NCBI GenBank assembly: GCA_944470555.2
Contig: OX104128.1
Span: 39,911,920 to 39,975,919, forward strand
DNA length: 64,000 bases
Direction of reading: 5' to 3'
Source of the DNA: Heterobilharzia americana
Lineage: Eukaryota; Platyhelminthes; Trematoda; Strigeidida; Schistosomatidae
Below, piece by piece: positions 1 to 12,234 of the stretch. The notes beneath the pieces were generated by a model. That model worked only from the letters and a program-made list of their open reading frames with translations, did no database searches and was not told the origin of the DNA. Position 1 is the stretch's first letter; every line of letters begins with the position of its first letter. The position numbers were made by a program, and so were the translations under genes.

Positions 1-903
1 GAATAACAGAAAATCTATCAAGATAGGCTTCATTGATCAATATGGTAATTTTAGTCTTCCGCCAAGGTGTAAACTAAAGAGTTACACAAAAACTCTGTAT
101 GGTTTTAAATTATTCTCACCATTCCACAATTTTGGGCTATATTTACCTTGATAAACGCAAATTACACCCCAGATTTGATTAAATCTCAACTGCAAGTACT
201 CGTACATATGGACGAATCAACGTGGAAACTTGCACTGAAGTGAATCAGTTCAGACTGCCATAATTCACTACAGTATATAGACAGGAAGTAAACAAAAAAA
301 TGGATAGCATTGAAGTAAACAGAAAGGAAACGAGATGAAGGTTAAATGGTTAATTGATGGTCAGTTAAATGTCTCAAATTTAAAAGACGACCGTAAATGA
401 ACAAATTTCCACCACTGTTATTCTTAACATCTCTCTCTCCACCTGCAATGAGACAATATAAATGTGTCAAGACAACAGTCAAGGAAATATAAGGATGCTC
501 AAAAAGAAGTTTTCGAATCTCAGCTTCCCAGTAGATAATATTCTGTTATTGGCATAACAAGTGATGGACTCCAGATTCAGTAAGAACACATGATAACGAA
601 TCTGAAGATGGACAACATACCGTCACAGTCTGCCATCTCCCCGTCTACACCAAGTTGATCGACAACTATACGTACGCATTTTCCATATGTAAATGCCTTG
701 ATATTACCTTTAATTCCAACTTAGAACCAAAGAGAAATAAAATGCATTTCTTTGATTCAAATAGTCAACATGACTTGCTTAGTGTCTCAAACTTATCGCA
801 TCTCACTAGAAGGTTATAAGAACTCTAAAAACCATCATGGTTGTGTCGCACAGCTTTTTCTGACCTGAATATCTCCTGCGTTGAGAATATTGGTCACTGA
901 TTG
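1..903. other. Intergenic, nothing recognised
   Basis: AT-rich sequence with stops in all frames. No gene, repeat or RNA recognised. It ends at an (AAT)n tract at 904-926. Confidence 0.5.
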
Positions 904-926
904 ATAATAATAATAATAATAATAAT
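904..926. repeat. (AAT)n simple repeat
   Basis: About seven AAT units. Such tracts often mark 3' tails of RTE or CR1-type elements here, but no element is recognisable directly upstream. Confidence 0.8.
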
Positions 927-1922
927 CGGTTTATTCCGAACAACATATGTGATATAGTGTGTGATTCTCAGAAGGCAAATGTCAATAATAACGTCTGCAT
1001 AGTGTTAACAATAACAGTAATAATGGCAACTATTTGAAACAGGAAGGTGGTATTACAACAGCGTTTGGCCTGGACTGGTGAATGAATGGGAAACAAAGCG
1101 TAATTTAGCGTAAACCTAAATTCGAATACTAATGGCCTGTATTTTGATGTATATATAGGCTCATTTCTTACCGGTGCAACGTTTTTCTTTTTATTTGTTG
1201 TTAACTTGAAAAATAACAGTTTGAAAGCATCTTTAAAATGTACGACAGCATATGATAAGTTTAAAAGACTTTTTTTGAAAAAAAAATTCAAACAAACTGA
1301 AAGGAAGAATTTGATGAAATATGTTCGGTGAAAAATATTTGACAGTCCAATGTTTAGTCAGGCCACCATTTCTTACAAAAATCATATACGCTCTCGAAAA
1401 CAGTATAAGTAGTTCAAATGAAGAACAACTCAAGAGTGAATTGAAACAATCAACAATAAAACTTATTTTCGGCCAACACCTACGGATAAGAGATCTATAA
1501 AGCTCAACGTGATGAATTTTCATTAAACACAGGGTGAGACTGTGGGAACACTAAAGTGTCTTCTGTCCCCTTTGCCAAGTCACGAGAGCAGTTCAGTAGA
1601 AGAAGAAAATCGTAAATCTTCACAATTCCAAAAAAATGTTCTGAGTCTTCAGATAGACAAAGTGTTCATTGAAGGGAACGATTTAACACAACAGCATAAC
1701 AAAAAGACAAAACGTGGTTGCAGAGAAGAAAAATTTCACTTTCCGATGAAGTCAGTTACTAAGGTGTACATTCGTGGGCAGAACGTTCCAGAACTATTCC
1801 CTGTCAGGGGATAAAATATGTTGAGTAACTAAAGCAAGTTACTGAATACACATTCGGGTTCAGAGAGAGAGAGAGAGAGAGAAAATGGACAATGGATTAT
1901 GAAAACACATGTTTAGTTACCT

Positions 1923-2350
1923 GCGCAGTGTTCGCCGGCACGTTTGATAAGCGGACGCATGATACAGGCAATGTACTCAGCCCACTATAGCAAGTAAACT
2001 GGTATACACACATTGATGTAACCCAATGCATCGGCTTGTTTTTTCACATATTGACCAAAACGTTTTTTGTAGGAGAAAATGATTCGAAGGTTCACGGCGA
2101 ACCATGTTCTATCTAAAGATTTTGACAGTCGTTTTCTGAGGATGTCTGCAGCACTATCATTTTGAATTCAAGAGTCAACAAAAGAATCTTTGTCGGCGCC
2201 GAATGTGTTAGTTCACTTGGGCCCTTGCCCTCATGTTCTTATCTGTAAAATCTGAGTGAAAAGCTGTTTTCCACTAGAGTTCATCATAGATTTTGCGGTT
2301 CTCCATCAACAGTGTCCTCAGTGAGTATTTTTCAGATCCTCGAGGAAAGT
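1923..2350 (-). pseudogene. Penelope-like element fragment (RT end and GIY-YIG) in the palindrome loop
   Basis: Reading the minus strand, one frame gives ADILRKRLSKSLDRTWF, then NLRIIFSYKKRFGQYV and ADALGYINVCI. After a frameshift a second frame gives EYIACIMRPLIKRAGEHC. This resembles the region between reverse transcriptase and the GIY-YIG endonuclease of Penelope-like elements, ending in a degenerate YIGxTxRxLxxRxxEH motif. The typical cysteines (YxFxCxCG) are disrupted by the frameshift. The element is truncated at 1922 exactly where the inverted-repeat arm begins. Identification is by motif recognition only. Confidence 0.55.
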
Positions 2351-2656
2351 GAATGAATAAGATTTCTCTTCCTACATGAGGAGGCTGAACTTTGAAAATT
2401 AGTCTACTGTCAGTTCCATATAAGTTTTCTGTGGATCGATCTGAGAAGTGAATTATCGTCGGAGTTGAACATCAAGAAAATGGAACGTTGACATTTGATT
2501 CTAATTCTAGAGTGAATCTGATTGAAGGGTGGGCGTTGTTGAACAATAGCATAATAATACCATGATTTCAGTTTCTAACCTAACAATCATGATAACAGTG
2601 TGTGCATAAGCTTAGTGGACCACACAGTTTAGCGTGCACTCGATTACAACACGGCA

Positions 2657-2659
<3 letters not shown>

Positions 2660-2703
<44 letters not shown>
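2660..2703. repeat. (TA)n microsatellite
   Basis: About 22 TA units inside the spacer of the large inverted repeat. Confidence 0.95.
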
Positions 2704-2706
<3 letters not shown>

Positions 2707-3659
2707 AGAGCTCATTCAAAATTGTCTACAGGGTTCGATCAAACCACTCAAAGAAAGTAAGATCAAGGCATTTGGCTAGAGCACTAGGCATTAAGAAGTT
2801 CAAACCATCGTTTGTGTCCAAGAAAGGTATGTCCAACCTTTATCTTTGCTGTGACTATCATAGGGAATCGACTATCATAGATTCATCCGGTATTAGGTAA
2901 CTAAACATGTGTTTTCATAATCCATTGTCCATTTTCTCTCTCTCTCTCTCTCTGAACCCGAATGTGTATTCAGTAACTTGCTTTAGTTACTCAACATATT
3001 TTATCCCCTGACAGGGAATAGTTCTGGAACGTTCTGCCCACGAATGTACACCTTAGTAACTGACTTCATCGGAAAGTGAAATTTTTCTTCTCTGCAACCA
3101 CGTTTTGTCTTTTTGTTATGCTGTTGTGTTAAATCGTTCCCTTCAATGAACACTTTGTCTATCTGAAGACTCAGAACATTTTTTTTGGAATTGTGAAGAT
3201 TTACGATTTTCTTCTTCTACTGAACTGCTCTCGTGACTTGGCAAAGGGGACAGAAGACACTTTAGTGTTCCCACAGTCTCACCCTGTGTTTAATGAAAAT
3301 TCATCACGTTGAGCTTTATAGATCTCTTATCCGTAGGTGTTGGCCGAAAATAAGTTTTATTGTTGATTGTTTCAATTCACTCTTGAGTTGTTCTTCATTT
3401 GAACTACTTATACTGTTTTCGAGAGCGTATATGATTTTTGTAAGAAATGGTGGCCTGACTAAACATTGGACTGTCAAATATTTTTCACCGAACATATTTC
3501 ATCAAATTCTTCCTTTCAGTTTGTTTGAATTTTTTTTTCAAAAAAAGTCTTTTAAACTTATCATATGCTGTCGTACATTTTAAAGATGCTTTCAAACTGT
3601 TATTTTTCAAGTTAACAACAAATAAAAAGAAAAAAACGTTGCACCGGTAAGAAATGAGC

Positions 3660-4620
3660 GTACAAGAACATGAAAACACAGCGCATTCACAGAAAGGTGA
3701 GCATAAACCGACCATTTAGGGAAAAATACGCTAATGGTTATAGATGAACGACTAGACAAGTATAGAGAGATGGTTGGCGCTACAAGAATAACATCCCGTT
3801 AAGCTAATTTAAATATTTCCTTGAGATAAATATAACTGCTTTATTTCAGAAGAAATATGTAGTAGATATTCAGTCTGTCGACAAAATGAAAGCTATTTGA
3901 ATCATATTCATCGATAGGGTAAAGAAAGAATTTTTCAAAGTCTACGCTGAGGGTTTCAAAGTTGAATTGTGAAATGGCTATCTGTACTCTAATCCGTCCA
4001 AGGTGTGTCAACTGACTTGAAATAACAAGCTACCAGAAACTTATATCGACAGAGTAGTACCATTGGGAATTCGTATGTAATGTTGACAAACTGTACCTGC
4101 TACGGGGCTTTCATGGCTTAACCTATCCCAGACCTCTCTCATAAGTGTTTTCGTTCGCTCGTCATCCAAGTTTGATGAATTATACACAGTTTTCATAAAT
4201 ACCGTCTGATGGGTCTACTTCAGTTAATGAAAACTGTTGCTAAATCTACCTTAGTGTTAAGTGTGGATTTCAAGTCTTCATTTATTTCTACATACTTAAA
4301 GTAGGTTATTTTATTATTACTGCTAATACTTCGTCTCAGTTGTAGGCTGTTTGCAGCTGATGGGCTAGCATGAAATAAAATAAGCTCTTTTTATTCTGCG
4401 AATTTTCTTTTTAATGTATTGTTCACATTAAGCAAGGAAACTAAATGTACTACTGAGGAGTTCCAGACCAGAACAATACAGCCATTTAGAGCTCCCAAGT
4501 TATCAGTATGCGATTTGAATGTTCTAAAAACAGATAGAAAAATCATACCACTAGCAGCGGAAGACCACAAAACAAGGAGTGTGCTATTTTCTAAGCCCTT
4601 TTCTACGCCTCCCCCTTCCT
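3660..4620. other. Intergenic, nothing recognised
   Basis: No coding or repeat signature recognised. A 93-codon plus frame at 4419-4700 has no familiar motif and overlaps the start of a dispersed repeat, so it is not called as a gene. Confidence 0.45.
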
Positions 4621-4627
4621 ACCGAGA

Positions 4628-4905
4628 ACCCAGCATAAGCATGCTACTGCTGGTTATCCAAGGAAAACAATTAACTGATTTCACGATCCCGTTTAGCTAG
4701 CAGAACAACTACGCCATTGGACCCTCATCACCATCATCAATTTATGCTATAAACGTAACTGCTCTTCGTCAAACCACTATCCAACCTTCCTTTCTGCTAT
4801 GACACACACTCGATGGGACAAGCGTTCCAGCCAGCGTAGCTCGTTAGGTCATTGTGATATACAAGCTCGACCACCACGTCAAGGTAGCAGCTATCGGTCA
4901 GTGGT
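4628..4905. repeat. Dispersed repeat, copy A (partner at 58490-58765)
   Basis: It shares ordered blocks with 58490-58765, including agcataagc, tagcagaac, caatttat and gctcgttaggtcat, with matching spacing over about 250 bp and many substitutions. Neither copy has a recognisable coding frame. The family is unknown to me; it could be a retroelement terminal or untranslated region. Confidence 0.6.
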
Positions 4906-5918
4906 TCTCCAAATGTCAGTCCCTGAAAACTGCTACCTTAAAATCAATCAATCCCTACAAACCACTAACTGAACTATTCTTGTCAGTTCAACAAATACTC
5001 CTAATCTCGTGCGACCCTCAATATGAAAATAAAATATTACATTTACCACCAGTGTTGTACATCTATCGTCGATAAATAGAATAACAAACAAAGTTCACTT
5101 CATGTCGTACTGCATTCTTATAGTTTCTAAATTGCTACTTATGTATGATGTTCAAATCTTTTGACAAACATACCATCATATATGAAATGTCAATTATCAA
5201 TTAGTACAATAATTTCCACACCTACCAAAAAGAATGTTAATTTCTGTGTTTTCTTACTTCTACTATGCAAATTGTGCCCAAGATATGCACAGATAACTTG
5301 GATATCGCCAGTAAAGATGACTACACTCTTTACAAAGGTGACTCATCTATCTGTTTAAAGAACTTCGACTATCTGGTAACTTTTCAGTAAACCTAAGCGA
5401 TTCACTTGGCATAATTGGTAACAATAATAAAATGAAAATAAAATGCAACTAACTAGAAATAAGTATATAGTTCGATTTGTATGTTGTGTGAAACAGATGA
5501 AAGAATAGTACGGCGATGCATGTCACAAGGAATACTTACAGGATCAAAAGTTAGCATTCATTGTATCTTGACATCTGATGCAATTTTTTGCTACTCCAAG
5601 AATCTTGCTATCAATTTACTAGCTTTCTTCTTCCTTGAGTAACAGTCTTTGTCATAAATTTGACCACTTATTAAAGTGATCGAATGAATGATGATGAATA
5701 CCCAAACGATACAAACGCAGTGGGACACGAACTGGATACGAGTAGTGACTTTTTTCTTCCTCAGAACACTATGCTTCACTGAGCAGAGAAAAGACAAAGA
5801 CAGGACTGTAACTGTAAGGAAGACACTTTGTTCGACGAAAATGCATCGTATTTCTATACAATTTTCACAGGAATATAAAAGCACTAGGTCAAAAATTAGA
5901 TAACTTATTTTGATTGGT
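4906..5918. other. Intergenic, nothing recognised
   Basis: Short overlapping frames on both strands (such as 5591-5884 minus and 5688-5903 plus) have no recognisable motif. No repeat family identified. Confidence 0.45.
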
Positions 5919-7061
5919 CAATTGTATGACAAAACCTCGCCTGGTTAACTAGCCCACTAGTTACTAGCCGGTCTTAAGCCCAGGTAAAGAGGAAAGGTTG
6001 GGCATACGGCTAGCAACACTACCCCGGAAAACAAATATAACCGCTAAATAAACTTCACAGCACAAACGATATATAAAAATAAAAACAAACTTATTCCTCG
6101 CTGGGATCGGAGAGGCGAAATTACGCCAGTTGGTGAAAGCCTGACTTCGGGAAGCCAATTGGCCGATGTGTCTTCTCTCGATGAAAGCGAAAGTAAACAT
6201 GGGGACATGGAATGTCCGCACGATGTTTGAACCCAGCCTCATGTCACATAAACTTGAAGATCTACAGGCAAAAACTAACAAGTTGATAGAAGAGGCAGCG
6301 AAGACGGGACTTCAAGTGAATATAGAGAAGACAGAAGTGATGAAGATACCGCACCACCACCATCAACAACAACAACAAACTCCAGTCACCATCAACGGGA
6401 GAAACTTAAAGGAAGTAACCTCCTTCACTTATCTAGGAAGCACTGTTTCAACTACAGGTGGCACAGACGAGGATGTCAAGGTCAGAATCGGAAAAACAAA
6501 ACAGGACTTCATTAACCTGAAACCAGTGTGGAGATCTTCTGCACTCCACTCAGCATGTGGAACAATATCCGGATTCTCAACACCAACGTCAAGTCAGTGC
6601 TTCTGTATGGTTCAGAGACTTGGCGCGTCACGAAAGGGATTTCCAATAAACTACAGACATTCATCAACAACTGCTTACGCTCACTACTGAAGATCAGATG
6701 GCCAGATTAATGAGAATAAGCAACAAGGAGCTCTGCGACACCAACCAAGAACCTATCACGCAACAAATATGTACTGGAAGGAAGTGGAGATGGATTGGGC
6801 ATATACTGAGAAGGCCGACTGGGAACATCACACGTCAGGCCCTCGAGTGGAATCCCCATGGGAAGCGACGAGTTGGACGTCAGTGCCGAGGGTGACATGG
6901 AGGAGATCGTGCGAGGAGGAAATGAGAAGTTGTGGGCTGTCGTGGAACCAGGTTCAAAAGATCTCAGAGAACAGAGGTCACTGGAGACGTGCTACTGAAG
7001 CTTTATGTTCCACTAGGAACCCAAGGGACTAATAATAATAATAACAATTGTATGACAAAAC
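5919..7061 (+). mobile_element. RTE-like non-LTR retrotransposon, internally deleted, with 17-bp target duplication
   Basis: The direct repeat CAATTGTATGACAAAAC at 5919-5935 and 7045-7061 flanks the insert, and the 3' end is an (AAT)n tail at 7031-7044. About 200 bp of 5' leader precede a frame with TWNVRTMFEPS, the start of the APE-type endonuclease. This jumps directly to the C-terminal part of the RT ORF: KTGLQVNIEKTEVMKI, VTSFTYLGSTVSTTGGTDED, IRILNTNVKSVLLYGSETW, LRSLLKIRWPD and the ISNKELCDTNQEPI tail, spread over three frames. Most of the endonuclease and the catalytic RT core are missing. The 5' leader is present, so the deletion is internal, not the usual 5' truncation. Confidence 0.88.
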
Positions 7062-8396
7062 TGTCCAATAAGGTTTTTTTGACCAAAACTGAAGTCAAAA
7101 ATTTTTACATTAGAGGCCAGTGACTTATAACATTGATTTCCACTTAGATCACTTCCTATCCTTAACTTTGATTCCAAACTATTGAATAAATCTTTCTGCT
7201 TTTCATGAAATAGATTAATTATGTACAGTAAAAGAAATGACGACGAAATTGCAGAGTTAACGTTCTCCAAATAAAGCGACGTCCATATTTTCCAGAAGGG
7301 GACCGAATACTGATTGTTGTTCCACGACTACAGGTAGAAATTTACAAGCGACTACCATGAAACTGCTTTTTTGTGCATTACCTCCACCAAAATTTGTTTT
7401 AAAGAGAACAACCATTTAAGCATGAAGAAAGGTATTCGACAAACTCGAATCAGAACATCTGTAAGCCTACTTTCTTATCAAACGTAATAAGTTACGCAAT
7501 GATAGCAGACAAATTCAGTGTCATCTAACGATTGGTAGTGAGTGTAGCAATGTATTTACCAAAATCTTCTTTATTCCTGGGTGGGTTTAGACCCTAGAAG
7601 ACTGCGTAGAATACTCCTTACCATAAACTATAAATAGGTATCGACTATTATCAAAATAAGTAAACTTGTTACACTTTAGTCAATTAAAGCATATTAGTGA
7701 ACTCACACATGAACACATGTTATGCACGTCATTTGATATCTACTCAGTAAAATAAATACATACTGTTAACAAGTTTATTATTGGATATTAGGAATTATAA
7801 TCTCAATAATAAGATTAAATAACTTTCAAGAGAGGAACACGTTTACAGAGAAAAGAGACAAATAGGTAATGGAGTAATTTTATTAAATAGAAAGAATAAA
7901 AAAGAAGAAAGGAAAGGTAACAAGAAACTACTAGTAATTAACAGGAACTATAATTATTTTAACATGGATCACAGTTAGGTATCGTGAAGCAGGGGTCAAA
8001 GTGGATAAGATGGGAATAAGCAGAATGGGTAAATAAAAGGATAAAAATGGACTAAAATGAAGGCAAGTGATACTCACTTCCACCAATGAGATAAAAACCA
8101 TGCTGAATTACAGGAATCAGTTGTTGATGTTTTAAAATGAATCTGAAAATGTACACCTTCTTCAATAAAATATTTATATCACCGACTAACTGACTAACTG
8201 ATAATTTCACCTGGAATCAAAATATGTGCGTGTTTGTGTGTGTACAGATGATAAAACAATTGAAGAAAGAAAAATAAACAGAGAAAATCCCTATCTCTAA
8301 GACAATATTACACTAAAAGTAAGGAAAAGCATTTCTTAGCTGCAAGAGATATCTTGATACGAGATGATCAGTTAGAGAATTGAACAATAACAGTAA

Positions 8397-8429
<33 letters not shown>

Positions 8430-8777
8430 TTATCATTATTATTGATTAAAACTCAAAATAAGCTGAGTACTTTTCCGATCATGACTCCGGGGGAGAGGGG
8501 TGGGTAGAAATAGGCTATTTACAGACACTATTAGTAATAAATGAGAATATAAGAATACATATATATAAAACATGGAGGAGAGGAAAGAGAATAGCCCGAA
8601 TGAAATATACAGATAGCTGTTTAGAAGCGAATGAATGAAGATTGGTTATCTAAACTCACAGAAAACAATTCATAACATCTGAATTCAAACATACAGACAA
8701 ACACATATACACACCTATTAAAAACATGCTCCAAATATAGTGAAGCTCAACTTTGAAAGAATTCAACAGAAAATAAA
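7062..8777. other. Region downstream of Abl, simple repeats only
   Basis: AT-rich. An (AAT)n tract followed by its complement lies at about 8399-8443. No gene, RNA or transposon recognised. It includes any Abl 3' flank beyond the putative AATAAA. Confidence 0.5.
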
Positions 8778-8783
8778 TTTATT
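8778..8783 (-). other. Possible polyadenylation signal for Abl
   Basis: The plus strand reads tttatt, which is AATAAA on the minus strand, about 240 nt after the Abl stop at 9021. It is a plausible 3'-end signal, but AATAAA-like hexamers are common in this AT-rich sequence and no transcript evidence is available. Confidence 0.35.
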
Positions 8784-9020
8784 TTAAAAAAAATATTTCA
8801 TTTTGAAATAACGTCAATAATAAAAAAAAAGAAAGAAAAGAAAACCAAGTCAACAACAATTTCATCAACAGGGAAATAAATAAAATAAAATGCAATAATT
8901 ATATGTACACGTAGATTTCCTATGATCATTATGAGCAGTAGAAATTTTGCACAATACAGAAACAATATTAAGCGCTAAATGGCAGTGATTGTCATATTAG
9001 TTATAAGTTAGGAAAAAGGA

Positions 9021-10543
9021 TCAAGTAAAGACAGTAGTACTTCGATTATCAGTAATATTAAGATTTTCTGTACAATTTAAAGTGGATTGATTCGATGTTA
9101 AGGTTGAATGTTGTTTGTGACCTGAATGATCAAGTGATTTTGAAGAGTCTAATGGTAGTGTAGTAGTGTTTACATCTTCAGTTAGTTTATTCAAATCATT
9201 TATAATCTCATTGATAGCGTTTTTTGCATCTTTAAGTACGCCTAAATTAGTTTTGTTTTGACTATAAGAAGAATCAAGTTTTTTAGAACGTAGTAAACTG
9301 CTAAATGTTTGTAAGCATGCAAACCGATCACGAAAACTGAATTTCGCTCTAGCTGAACATGTAGCTTGATCAATGTATACTGAACAACTTAATCGACAAG
9401 CTTCCATTTGATCAGCTAATTCAATTAAATGTTCTGAGTTGGACATGGATGATGACGATGATGATGAAATGGTTGTAGTCACAGAGGAAAGATTACTTCC
9501 TGGACTGGTTAAATCTTCCAGTTCTTCTACGATATGTGACAAATGCTTCTTTAAGTGATTTCTAGTTGGTGGAACACAATGATTACTAGATGAACTGACT
9601 TCATCTAGAGCTGTTGATGAAGTGGAAAATATAGTAGGTAGACATAATCGTTGAGATCGTTTTTGACTGCCTGAGGAATTATCATCGGTTGGACCAGTCC
9701 AGCTTAATCGCTTCTGTATTATGCTAGACAATTTATCATGATTTTCTTTTTCATGCCTTTTCGGATGAAATTTCGGCGAACTGTTGGCATCTTTACTTGA
9801 TTTATTCACCAAAGTGTTGGTTGCATTAGAAGAAACAGACGCTGTCGAAGAAGGAATACACTTTTCAAACTTGTTCTGTGATGATGCAAGCGATCGAATC
9901 AGTTCAGAAGGATAACGTGGAGGCTCTGTCTTTCCATGAGATGTTGAGGTTTGATTACTACTTGCCCCAGATGTGGTGTTCGATGATATTCCAACAGATA
10001 CTGAACCTGGATTTGTGGAACTGAGAGGTTTCAGTCGAGGAATAGTGAAATATGGGGAGTTATTAGGAACTGATAATTTAGAATCCGTTTTCTCTTGATT
10101 ACATAACGGTGAATTTGAATTACCAAATAACTTATCTGGTACGGCTTTAGATGCGATAGGTTTCGACGAGGACCAGTCTTTGAGCTGCTGAGAATGCTGT
10201 TTTAACCTATCTCGTAATTCTTCTTGAAAATCTGCAGATGCAACACTTGGCTGATGAACAATAGACTTACACTCTTTTAGAAGATTATTATCTATATTGC
10301 GTCTGATATGGGAATGATTTAAAGACAATGGATTTTTTGAATGAATATCAGAGGAGGATTTTTGAGGAAAGTCTGAGTTACTGACTGATTTTGTGGGCAA
10401 TGATGACTTTGAAGAATGGCAGTGCTTAGTGGATGTGAGAGGAGTATTTGTTGATATCGGATGATCAGGACAAACTGATCTTGTTAGATTATCATCACAT
10501 GGAATAGGATCCACATATGAAAACAGACCAGATGGGAAAATAG
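9021..10543 (-). CDS. ABL: Abl terminal exon: disordered tail and F-actin-binding domain
   Basis: 1523 nt: two bases, 507 codons including the stop; the TGA is at 9023-9021. The acceptor is aatttattttacag before CTATTTTCCC. Residues 1 to about 365 are Ser/Asn/Thr/Pro-rich and look disordered, with several serine runs. Residues about 370-455 (from HLIELADQMEACRL through FSFRDRFACLQTFSSLLRS to NLGVLKDAKNAINEIINDL) match the four-helix F-actin-binding domain that ends Abl proteins, aligning with human QILQLCDRL, KFAFREAINKLE and LLSSVKEISDIV. About 50 further polar residues follow. The FABD anchors Abl kinases to actin filaments and strongly supports orthology to Abl. Confidence 0.92.
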
Positions 10544-11164
10544 CTGTAAAATAAATTGAAATAACGGCTTGATAAACACATTATTATACTGCAAAGAATA
10601 AAATAAAATCTAGCAACTATGTAAGGATCAATTAACAACTTTTGTGATATAACAGTTAAAAAAAGAAAGTAATAGAACGAAGGCCGTAAAACACGGCGAA
10701 ATATCATTTATAATAAGTAAATAACAGGTAACTAAAAAGTTTCTCACCGTTTGGCTTGTAGATGAAAAAGTCAAGTTTGTATCTTAGCGAGAATTATCTT
10801 TTTCATTAGAACACACTAACGAAATATTTCTCATGAAATGTCAGTATTTCATCTTATTAGACAGACCAAACTTTGAACAACTAATGCACTTCAAACAAAA
10901 CTTGTTAAACAGAAATGGAATGAATGCACAAATAACTTCGTCTATGATATTCTTCAGATGAGATAAGGGAACAAAAATTAACATCTGAGTATAAAAAGTG
11001 AATTCTAATGACGAATAAGAATAATTATTGTACAACCCTTAATGACACTAATCAAGTGACTGCATGTTTGTATAGCTTAGAAATGTTTACACAAATAGGA
11101 CATTCTGATGAGTAATGAAAATGTTTCCGATCAATCTTTATATGTCAGCGAATAGTGTTGAATA

Positions 11165-11300
11165 CCAGCATACATGGGGCTACAGAACAGTGGCTCACTG
11201 ATTTAGATAGTTAACTTTCAACTAATGGGTCGTGGGTTCAAACCCCATCCCATCTACCTAGGTTTAAGCGGTAAGATAGTATCGCTAGCCTTCACAAAAT
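11165..11300 (+). repeat. tRNA-like SINE
   Basis: It contains an A-box-like stretch (tggctcactgatttagatagtt) 20-40 bp before a B-box-like stretch (gtgggttcaaaccccat), the internal Pol III promoter layout, then catctacctaggttt. The same tail appears inverted in the SINEs at 27670-27830 and 53670-53815. It cannot fold as a full tRNA. Confidence 0.6.
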
Positions 11301-11984
11301 AATCTTGACTCACCACCTACTCTGCACATGATTATTAAGAGTATTTCAATTCAATTTCTGCATAAATGTATATCTGTATTTCTAATTACTTTACTGTTTG
11401 GATTTTCGTGTGCTTATTTTTCTTGTTAGTTTCAGCTACTCAAGTGTAAGTGAGGATGATATGCTTTAAGACATCTTGTTAGCTAAATTAGAAAAGAAAA
11501 TAACAGATATCTATCAGATGTCAACCAAAGACATTTAATCGTCAACGTACCCACAAACAATGTCATAAGCATACGAAAATGTAAATTACAAAATTAGGTT
11601 ATTTCGACAGTACAACATGGACGCCAGAAGTAGATATTGGGTAACTGGTGATATAAAAACAGAATAGTAATTAGTTAAAAACAGAATTTGTATACGAAGT
11701 AAGAATGTAATACGCAATGAATGAATACTAGAAGTTGAAAGAATGCATAAATACAACGTTGACGGAAGCAACTGAGAGTAGTGAGTAGTCCACACCATAA
11801 TTCTCATCAGAAAGACAGTTAAGTATTATTCCATATTGACTCAAATAAAAAACGGCAAAAAATACTTTGAAATACCAAATATGTTTTTCTAGTTACTTTC
11901 AGCATCAAAAGAGGAACGTCTATCGACATTTCAGCTATGCTAACTTCCTGGGAAAACATGTTATTCACAGTTGTATTGAGGCCA

Positions 11985-12234
11985 ATCGTGGGTGTTAGGC
12001 CGATACCCCAAGGTTAGCAAGCATCACTGGATTTCCACAATCTCATCAGAAATGATTGACGACAAAAGGCTGATTCTAGCTGACTCTGATCACACTACAG
12101 AGAGAAAGCAAACTGACCAAGAGACTCTACAAAGATGGAGGGCAGTAGTAAGTGCAGAAACACTCGGCATCCATTATGGTTCATTAAGGGCACCCGTAAG
12201 AAGAAAACGATGGTTAGTGAAAGGGAAAAAGTGA
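11985..12234 (+). mobile_element. LINE fragment (EN-RT linker region)
   Basis: The frame from 11992 reads GRYPKVSKHHWISTISSEMIDDKRLI. It resembles the HPNVSKRHLISATSSEKID stretch of the minus-strand LINE at 57.0 kb, a conserved linker between endonuclease and RT in schistosome CR1-like elements. It is short and isolated, abutting the next element. Confidence 0.6.

Larger units (their letters stand above)
1160..3659. repeat. Large inverted repeat, arms 1160-1922 and 2895-3659
   Basis: The left arm (763 bp) and right arm (765 bp) are reverse complements of each other around a 972-bp spacer. The stretches I compared differ only in run lengths: T5 against T7 near the outer end, A7 against A8, and (AG)10 against (CT)9 near the inner end. 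A 96-codon frame at 1523-1233 (minus) is identical to 3293-3583 (plus). I see no terminal target duplication and no transposase. The arms do not resemble any protein I know. It could be a fold-back element, a recent inverted duplication or an assembly artefact. Confidence 0.9.

Noticed and set aside
1233..1523. 96-codon frame repeated identically at 3293-3583 as a possible conserved gene
   Set aside because: Identity is explained by the inverted repeat as a whole; noncoding parts match equally well, so there is no sign of selection on the protein.
6345..6385. His/Gln-rich stretch (HHHHQQQQQ) as a metal-binding motif
   Set aside because: Low-complexity insertion within a dead RTE fragment, from CAC and CAA repeats.
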